Shown here: piece after piece, positions 1 through 3,939 of the stretch
Layout: each line of letters starts with the position of its first letter
Position numbering within the stretch: the first letter of the stretch is position 1
Source: Planctomycetota bacterium
GTDB taxonomy: Bacteria > Planctomycetota > B15-G4 > JADJEK01
DNA length: 8,141 nucleotides
Direction: 5' to 3'
Assembly: GCA_016795255.1 (NCBI GenBank)
Contig: JAEUIB010000478.1
Coordinates: 1 to 8,141 of the forward strand
Program-made: the position numbers and the translations under genes
The notes under the pieces: model-generated
Seen by the model: only the letters and a program-made list of their open reading frames with translations
Told to the model about the DNA's origin: nothing
Databases searched by the model: none

Positions 1-641
1 ACCGTGATGCCGACGAACGGGTCCTTGCCCGCCCCCATCCACTCGGCGATCCATTGGCCCGCCGTCGACTCCGCCACGCCGTGCGCGTGGATCCGCGCCC
101 TCGCCAACGGCCGGGCTCCACGATCCCCGGCGACGATCGCCGGCAACACCGTCTCGCGCAGCATCGCGCGCATCTCCATCGGCACGCCGGGCAACACGAA
201 CACCCGGGACGAGCCGAGCATCGCGTCGAGGCCCGGCGCCGTACCGAGAGGATTGGGGATGGCGCGCGCTCGCCTCGGGCGCTGGGCTTGGATGCGGTTC
301 GTCGGGTTCATCTCGCGGCCGAAGCGCGCGAAGAAACTCTGGATGTCGCGCCACGCCTGCTCGTCCTCGACCAGCGTGTCCCCCGTGGCTTCCGCCAACC
401 CTTCGCGCGTGAGGTCGTCCCGCGTCGGTCCCAGCCCCCCCGTCACGACGACGACCTCGCTCCCGGCCGCCGCGTCGCGCAGCGCTCCGGCGATCACCGG
501 GACGTCGTCGCCGACGGTGCGGATCGATCGCACGGTCCAACCGAGCGCGCGTAGTTCCTTCGCGATCTCGGCCGCGTTGGTGTCGACGATGTCGCCGGCG
601 AGGATCTCTTCGCCGACCGACACGATCGCCGCGATGCGCAT
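1..641 (-). CDS. cinA: CinA family protein (competence/damage-inducible protein A), 3' end beyond window
   Basis: The minus strand from ATG at 641 reads open to the left window edge, about 213 residues, so the gene is partial at its 3' end. Visible motifs are GEEILAGDIVDTNA (residues 10-23), VVVVTGGLGPTRDDLT (about 63-78), a QAQRP...IPNPLGTAPGL stretch, and VFVLPGVPMEMRAML. These are the MoaB/MogA-like molybdopterin-binding fold and the linker typical of CinA rather than of the shorter MoaB/MogA proteins. Many CinA proteins continue into a C-terminal NMN deamidase (PncC) domain that salvages nicotinamide mononucleotide. Whether this one does cannot be seen, because that part lies outside the window. 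The start is supported by GAGGTGA just upstream. The gene follows tatC by 42 bp on the same strand, so co-transcription is likely. The family call is secure; the enzymatic role here is inference. Confidence 0.9.
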   Translation of the reverse strand, partial: MRIAAIVSVGEEILAGDIVDTNAAEIAKELRALGWTVRSIRTVGDDVPVIAGALRDAAAGSEVVVVTGGLGPTRDDLTREGLAEATGDTLVEDEQAWRDIQSFFARFGREMNPTNRIQAQRPRRARAIPNPLGTAPGLDAMLGSSRVFVLPGVPMEMRAMLRETVLPAIVAGDRGARPLARARIHAHGVAESTAGQWIAEWMGAGKDPFVGIT

Positions 642-644
642 GCG

Positions 645-651
645 TCACCTC
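645..651 (-). promoter_or_regulatory. Ribosome binding site of cinA
   Basis: On the minus strand GAGGTGA precedes the ATG at 641. Measured from GAGG the spacer is 6 nt, a normal distance. It lies in the 42-bp gap after the tatC stop codon and fixes the cinA start. Confidence 0.7.
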
Positions 652-683
652 GTTCGAAAGCCGCGGCGCTTCGCCGGTCCGCG

Positions 684-1532
684 TCAGCTCGCGTCGCCCG
701 CGCTCTTCGCGACGACGGCGACGTCGTCCTTCGGCGCCACGCGCTTCGCGACCAGGATTCCCACCTCGTACAACACGACGATCGGAAGCGCGACGAGCGA
801 CATCGTGATCGCATCCCCGGTCGGCGTCAGCACCGCCGACGCGACGGTCGCGCCGATGATGAACGCGCGCCGTTTCGACGCCATCGTCCGCGGACTGACG
901 AGGTCGAACTTCGCGAGCACGGCCTGCAGCAACGGCAACTCGAACACGCCGCCGAGGATCAGACACATGAACAGGAAGAAGCCGTTGTAGGCGTCGGCGC
1001 GCAACCCGGACGCGAACATCGTCGGGTCGCCGTAATCGAGCAGGAACGCGAGCGCGGTGGGGACGACGATCACGAACCCGAAGGCGACGCCGAGCATGAA
1101 CAGCACGATCGACACCGGCAGCACGCGCATGACGGCGCGCCGTTCGGCGGGATACAGACCCGCTCCGACGAAGCGCCAGACCTGCGCGAGGATGAACGGC
1201 GCGGACAGCACGAACGCCGCGTACATCGCGACGCGGAAGTAGAAGAAGAACTTCTCGGTGACTTCGATCGCCTGCAGCGGGCCGGGATCCCGCCCCTCGG
1301 CGGCCAGCAGTTCGCGCGCGTGCTGGTAGGGCCAGACCGCGACGCGTTCCGTCAGCCAGTCCTGGAAGATCAAGCACAGCGCGAGAGCACCGACGAACGC
1401 GATCACGGCGTTGCGGACGCAGACGCGCAGTTCCTCGAGGTGCTCGCCGATCGTCATCGATCGGCCGAGGCCCTCCTCACCGGGCTCGGCCCCCGCGCGC
1501 TTCTGTCTCGCACCCGGCTTCGGATCCGCCAT
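684..1532 (-). CDS. tatC: Sec-independent protein translocase subunit TatC
   Basis: This 282-residue protein is a multi-spanning inner-membrane protein that, with TatA/TatB-type partners, binds twin-arginine signal peptides and exports folded proteins. Sequence support: MTIGEHLEELR (residues 26-36) before the first membrane helix (about 42-58), APFILAQVWRFVGAGLYPAERR (111-132, broken here by family comparison: E130 matches the signal-peptide-binding glutamate of LYKHERR in E. coli TatC), FELP (197-200), and LTPTGDAITMSLVALP (235-250) followed by YE (255-256). Six hydrophobic segments fit the family. ATG at 1532 has only a weak AAGAG upstream. An alternative start is M26 at 1457, where GAGGAGG lies about 14 nt upstream. 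The first 25 residues are polar and could be an extension or mis-assigned. No tatA or tatB is visible in the window. The gene lies between the BRCT gene and cinA in a same-strand series. Confidence 0.96.
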   Translation of the reverse strand: MADPKPGARQKRAGAEPGEEGLGRSMTIGEHLEELRVCVRNAVIAFVGALALCLIFQDWLTERVAVWPYQHARELLAAEGRDPGPLQAIEVTEKFFFYFRVAMYAAFVLSAPFILAQVWRFVGAGLYPAERRAVMRVLPVSIVLFMLGVAFGFVIVVPTALAFLLDYGDPTMFASGLRADAYNGFFLFMCLILGGVFELPLLQAVLAKFDLVSPRTMASKRRAFIIGATVASAVLTPTGDAITMSLVALPIVVLYEVGILVAKRVAPKDDVAVVAKSAGDAS

Positions 1533-1554
1533 GGCTCTTGTCTACCAAACCGCC

Positions 1555-1596
1555 GTACAAACGAACGCGGCCCGGAACCGAGGGCTCCGAGCCGCG
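1555..1596 (-). terminator. GC-rich hairpin with partial U-tract between the BRCT gene and tatC
   Basis: Read on the minus strand, CGCGGCTCGGA (1596-1586) can pair with TCCGGGCCGCG (1576-1566), giving 11 bp with one G-U pair and a 9-nt loop. TTCGTTTGTAC (1565-1555) follows directly. This resembles an intrinsic terminator with an interrupted U-tract, placed 49 nt after the BRCT stop codon. Only about 22 bp remain before tatC ATG, too little for a separate promoter downstream. It may therefore act as a leaky attenuator or an mRNA-processing/stability element rather than a full stop. On the plus strand the stem has a C-A mismatch. Confidence 0.4.
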
Positions 1597-1622
1597 CATC
1601 CGTTCCGCTATGCGGATCGTTC

Positions 1623-1652
1623 GATCAGGGCCGATCAGGGCCGATCAGGGCT
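1623..1652. repeat. Three tandem 10-bp repeats (GATCAGGGCC) over the BRCT stop codon
   Basis: Units lie at 1623-1632, 1633-1642 and 1643-1652; the third ends in CT instead of CC. The third unit contains the stop codon of the BRCT gene. On the minus strand each unit contributes a TGA (first bases at 1647, 1637 and 1627). Because the period is 10, these fall in all three reading frames. Adjacent sequence contains a further palindrome, GATCGTTCGATC (1615-1626). It could be simple slippage duplication. Confidence 0.9.
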
Positions 1653-2874
1653 TGATGAAGCGCTCGACGTCGCTCATGCGCAGCACCTGGACACCGAGCT
1701 TCTGCGCGGTCTTGAACTCCGGCATGTCGGTGACCTCGACCGCGTCCTCTTCCGGCATCTTCTCGCCGAGGACGACGAAGTCGGTGCGGCTCGTGACCGT
1801 CGATTCGACTTCGGCCCCGAGGTCCTTGATGCGCTTCTCGAGGAAGTTCTTGCCGTACACCGGGAAGTTCCCGAGCAGCACGAACACCTTCTCGCGCGTC
1901 TTGCTGAACAGCGGATTCGCGACGACGTCGCCCGGCGCGATCGGATCGAGCGCGTTCAGCTCGCCGACCACCGCGCAAACCGACGACTCGGCGTGGACTT
2001 CGCGGACCTCGATCGAACCCTTCGGGATCAACGAGCCGCCCTTGCCGTGGCGGAACACGTCGAACTTCACGCCGCGGCGCAGCAGGTCCTTCGAACCGAT
2101 GTCGAGGAACACCGTGCCGGTGGCCTTGCCGACGCTGACGACGTTGCCGTCCGCGTCGAACGCGGTCTCGTCGAAGCCGGCGATCTTGATCTTGTTCGAC
2201 AGTTCGGCGACGCGGCCGTCCGACTGGTCCTTCTCCTTCTGGAGCTTCGACTTCTCGGTCGCGAAGTCGGACTCGAGCGTGCGCTTCTGCGCGTTCGACT
2301 CGTCGAGCTGACCCTGCAGCGCCGTGATGCGGCCGTCGTCCTGGCTCTTCTGGTTGGTCGAGCGGTCACGCTCGTCGCGCAGGTCGGTGTTGAGCTGCGC
2401 GATCTGGCCTTGCAGCGACTGCTCGGTCGTGGCCTTCGCCTCGTCCGACGCGCCGCGCGCGGTGAGTTCGGTCTGGAACTGGTTCGCCGCGTCGCGCGTG
2501 GCCGTGACCTGCTTGTCGTACATGACGACCAAGCGCTCGACGACGTCGGCGATCGTCTTGTCGTCGGCGCCGAAGTCGTTCGGGTAGCGACCCTTGAGGT
2601 CGGCGATCTTGTTCGCGATCAGGTCGTTGCTGGAGTTCGCGGTCGGATCGGCCTTGAAGCCGACCAAGTTCGAGATCTTCTGCAGCGCTTCCGACTTCGT
2701 GATCAGGTCGGCGTCGCGCTCGGCGACGAGACGCTCCGCATCGGCCTTTTGCTTCAAGACCGTCTGGAACTCGGTCTCGCGTGAATAGATCCAGCCACCC
2801 GCGGCCAGCAGCAGCACGATGAGGACGATGACCCACATCATGCCGACGGTGGCACCTCGTTCACGCACGCTCAT
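1645..2874 (-). CDS. Membrane-anchored coiled-coil protein with C-terminal BRCT domain
   Basis: This 409-residue protein has no gene name I recognise. Layout: a short basic N-terminus (R4, R6), one hydrophobic segment (about residues 10-30, WVIVLIVLLLAAGG), then a long Gln/Glu/Lys/Asp-rich helical region (about 31-235) with heptad-like coiled-coil character. A beta-rich segment (about 240-325: GTVFLDIGSKDLLRRGVKF, then IAPGDVVANPLF) resembles small barrel domains such as the C-terminal domain of FlgT. The C-terminus (about 325-409) reads like BRCT: KVFVLLGNFPVYGK, IKDLGAEVESTVTSRTDFVV, then KTAQKLGVQVLRMSDVERFI. The usual tryptophan of the last BRCT helix is missing. By the positive-inside rule the C-terminal part should be outside the cytoplasm, odd for a fold known mainly from DNA-repair proteins. 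The ATG at 2874 is chosen because GGAGG lies 7 nt upstream; a TTG at 2880 would overlap that spacing. It is the first gene of a series with tatC and cinA. Confidence 0.85.
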   Translation of the reverse strand: MSVRERGATVGMMWVIVLIVLLLAAGGWIYSRETEFQTVLKQKADAERLVAERDADLITKSEALQKISNLVGFKADPTANSSNDLIANKIADLKGRYPNDFGADDKTIADVVERLVVMYDKQVTATRDAANQFQTELTARGASDEAKATTEQSLQGQIAQLNTDLRDERDRSTNQKSQDDGRITALQGQLDESNAQKRTLESDFATEKSKLQKEKDQSDGRVAELSNKIKIAGFDETAFDADGNVVSVGKATGTVFLDIGSKDLLRRGVKFDVFRHGKGGSLIPKGSIEVREVHAESSVCAVVGELNALDPIAPGDVVANPLFSKTREKVFVLLGNFPVYGKNFLEKRIKDLGAEVESTVTSRTDFVVLGEKMPEEDAVEVTDMPEFKTAQKLGVQVLRMSDVERFIKP

Positions 2875-2881
2875 CCGCAAT

Positions 2882-2886
2882 CCTCC
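2882..2886 (-). promoter_or_regulatory. Ribosome binding site of the BRCT gene
   Basis: GGAGG on the minus strand, 7 nt before the ATG at 2874. This spacing decides the start: the upstream in-frame TTG at 2880 would sit only 1-2 nt from the site. Confidence 0.85.
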
Positions 2887-2972
2887 GAGGGGAGATCGTC
2901 GTTAAGGAGAACACCGCTCCTCGAGACCCGACACGTGCGTGCAGAATCCGGTGCGGCGCGGAAAACCGGAGC

Positions 2973-3000
2973 ACTATAGGGACGGAAGCGTCGGTGGCAA
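2973..3000 (-). promoter_or_regulatory. Sigma70-type promoter for the BRCT-tatC-cinA series
   Basis: On the minus strand TTGCCA (3000-2995) matches 5 of 6 bases of TTGACA. After a 16-bp spacer, TATAGT (2978-2973) matches 5 of 6 bases of TATAAT. It is one of the few AT-rich spots in the intergenic region. Transcription would start near 2966, giving a leader of about 90 nt before the ATG at 2874. Confidence 0.65.
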
Positions 3001-3008
3001 CGCCCCTT

Positions 3009-3053
3009 GTCGACCAGGAAGTCGACCAGGAACGGCCGAGCACGGGGTCGACC
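3009..3053. repeat. Repeated GTCGACC motifs, candidate operator
   Basis: GTCGACCAGGAA occurs twice in perfect tandem (3009-3020 and 3021-3032). A third core, within the 8-bp palindrome GGTCGACC, lies at 3046-3053. The cluster is just beyond the -35 element of the BRCT promoter and upstream of coaE, so a regulator bound here could affect either direction. No regulator is identified; coincidence in GC-rich DNA is possible for the third copy. Confidence 0.5.
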
Positions 3054-3204
3054 ACCCGGCGCCCGCCGCGAGCGGCCCCAGCGCCCTCCGGCGAGTCCGC
3101 CGGGCCTCGTCGGGGGACTCGTTGCGAGACACCTTGACCGCGCCCCCTGCGCCGCGGTGTCGTGCGGGTTCCCTCGAGGCCCCGCGGATCCCGCCGAACC
3201 GGGC

Positions 3205-3828
3205 ATGGCACCACGCACTCCCCCCCTCGTCGTCGTCGGCCTCGTCGGCGGCATCGCCAGCGGCAAGAGCACCGTCGCCCGCCTGTTCGTCGAACAGGGC
3301 GCGGCGTTGCTCGACGCCGATGCGATGGCGCACGCGTGCTTGGCCGAGCCCGCGGTCCGCGCGGCGATCGCCGCACGGTTCGGCGAGTCGGTCGTGGACC
3401 CCGTGGGGCACGTCGACCGTAAGGCGCTGGGAGCGATCGTGTTCGACGACCCCAAGGCGCGAACGGACCTCGAGTCGATCATCCATCCGCGGGTCGCGAC
3501 CCGGCTACGGGAGGAACTCGCTCGGCTGGCCGCGGAGGGCCGCCCGCGCGTCGTCGTGCTCGACGTGCCGCTGCTGTTCGAATCCGGGCTCGACGCACTG
3601 TGCGACACCGTCGTCTACGTCGACGCTCCGATCGCCGTCCGCCGCGAGCGGGCGATGCGCGACCGCGGCTGGGGACCCGACGAGCTGGACCGCCGGGAAA
3701 AAAACCAGCGAAGCACGGAGCACAAAAAGGCTCGCGCCGGGCTTATGATCCGCAACCTTGGCTCGATCGAGCCGCTTCGCGCACGAACCCGGGAACTCCT
3801 CCAGAAGATCCTGACCGAGCACGCGTGA
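3205..3828 (+). CDS. coaE: Dephospho-CoA kinase
   Basis: This 207-residue protein has the usual CoaE length. It catalyses the final step of coenzyme A synthesis, ATP-dependent phosphorylation of the 3'-hydroxyl of dephospho-CoA, in the cytoplasm. Visible motifs from M1: the P-loop GLVGGIASGKST (about residues 12-23), LLDADAMAH (substrate/catalytic Asp region), IIHPRV, VVVLDVPLLFESGLDALCD with VVYVDAP (core strand and lid approach), RERAMRDRGW, and the C-terminal IRNLGSIEPLR, equivalent to the usual N-G-S-x-E-x-L. The ATG at 3205 is chosen because it places the P-loop at the normal distance. No good ribosome site precedes it, and a GTG at 3157 or TTG at 3007 would only add Pro/Arg-rich sequence. 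The gene lies 111 bp upstream of rho on the same strand. An unusually A-rich patch (3697-3730) interrupts the GC-rich coding sequence near the 3' end. Confidence 0.95.
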   Translation: MAPRTPPLVVVGLVGGIASGKSTVARLFVEQGAALLDADAMAHACLAEPAVRAAIAARFGESVVDPVGHVDRKALGAIVFDDPKARTDLESIIHPRVATRLREELARLAAEGRPRVVVLDVPLLFESGLDALCDTVVYVDAPIAVRRERAMRDRGWGPDELDRREKNQRSTEHKKARAGLMIRNLGSIEPLRARTRELLQKILTEHA

Positions 3829-3939
3829 GTCCCATCCTCACGCGAAGCGCCCGCGCCAGCCTCCCGATCGAACCCCTCCATACCCGCCTGCTCCTCTGGT
3901 GCGCCTCGCGGGTCCCATGTCCTCGGAGAATCATCGTTC
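3829..3939 (+). promoter_or_regulatory. C-rich leader of rho, candidate rut/autoregulatory region
   Basis: The 111 bp between coaE and rho is rich in C and YC steps and poor in G, especially 3829-3897 (for example CCTCCCGATCGAACCCCTCC). Rho binds C-rich, unstructured RNA, and rho genes in several bacteria are autoregulated by premature termination in the leader. The composition fits a rut-like site, but no strict consensus exists, so this is inference. A normal ribosome site ends the region. Confidence 0.35.
3925..3929 (+). promoter_or_regulatory. Ribosome binding site of rho
   Basis: GGAGA lies 10 nt before the ATG at 3940. It supports this start for the long form of Rho rather than an internal start near the conserved core. 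Confidence 0.65.

Larger units (their letters stand above)
2875..3204. other. Divergent intergenic region between the BRCT gene and coaE
   Basis: This 330-bp stretch has no convincing gene. It holds the minus-strand ribosome site and promoter of the BRCT gene at its left end and repeated GTCGACC motifs at 3009-3053. From about 3060 to 3204 it is very GC-rich, without a recognisable plus-strand promoter or a good ribosome site for coaE. The reading frame of coaE stays open upstream to a TTG at 3007, but the encoded Pro/Arg-rich stretch does not resemble CoaE. Confidence 0.75.

Noticed and set aside
4..990. Long plus-strand frame opposite cinA and tatC
   Set aside because: The minus strand carries clear CinA and TatC motifs; this frame is Ser/Arg/Thr-rich noise.
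1411..2784. 457-codon plus-strand frame opposite the BRCT gene
   Set aside because: Its Leu/Arg/Val-rich repetitive sequence mirrors the coiled-coil codons of the minus-strand gene, which has a promoter, ribosome site and recognisable domains.
2875..2880. TTG start at 2880 for the BRCT gene
   Set aside because: GGAGG lies too close to it, while the ATG at 2874 has an ideal 7-nt spacing.
3007..3204. Upstream extension of coaE from TTG at 3007
   Set aside because: It would add 66 Pro/Arg-rich residues not seen in CoaE and has no ribosome site; the ATG at 3205 gives the normal length.
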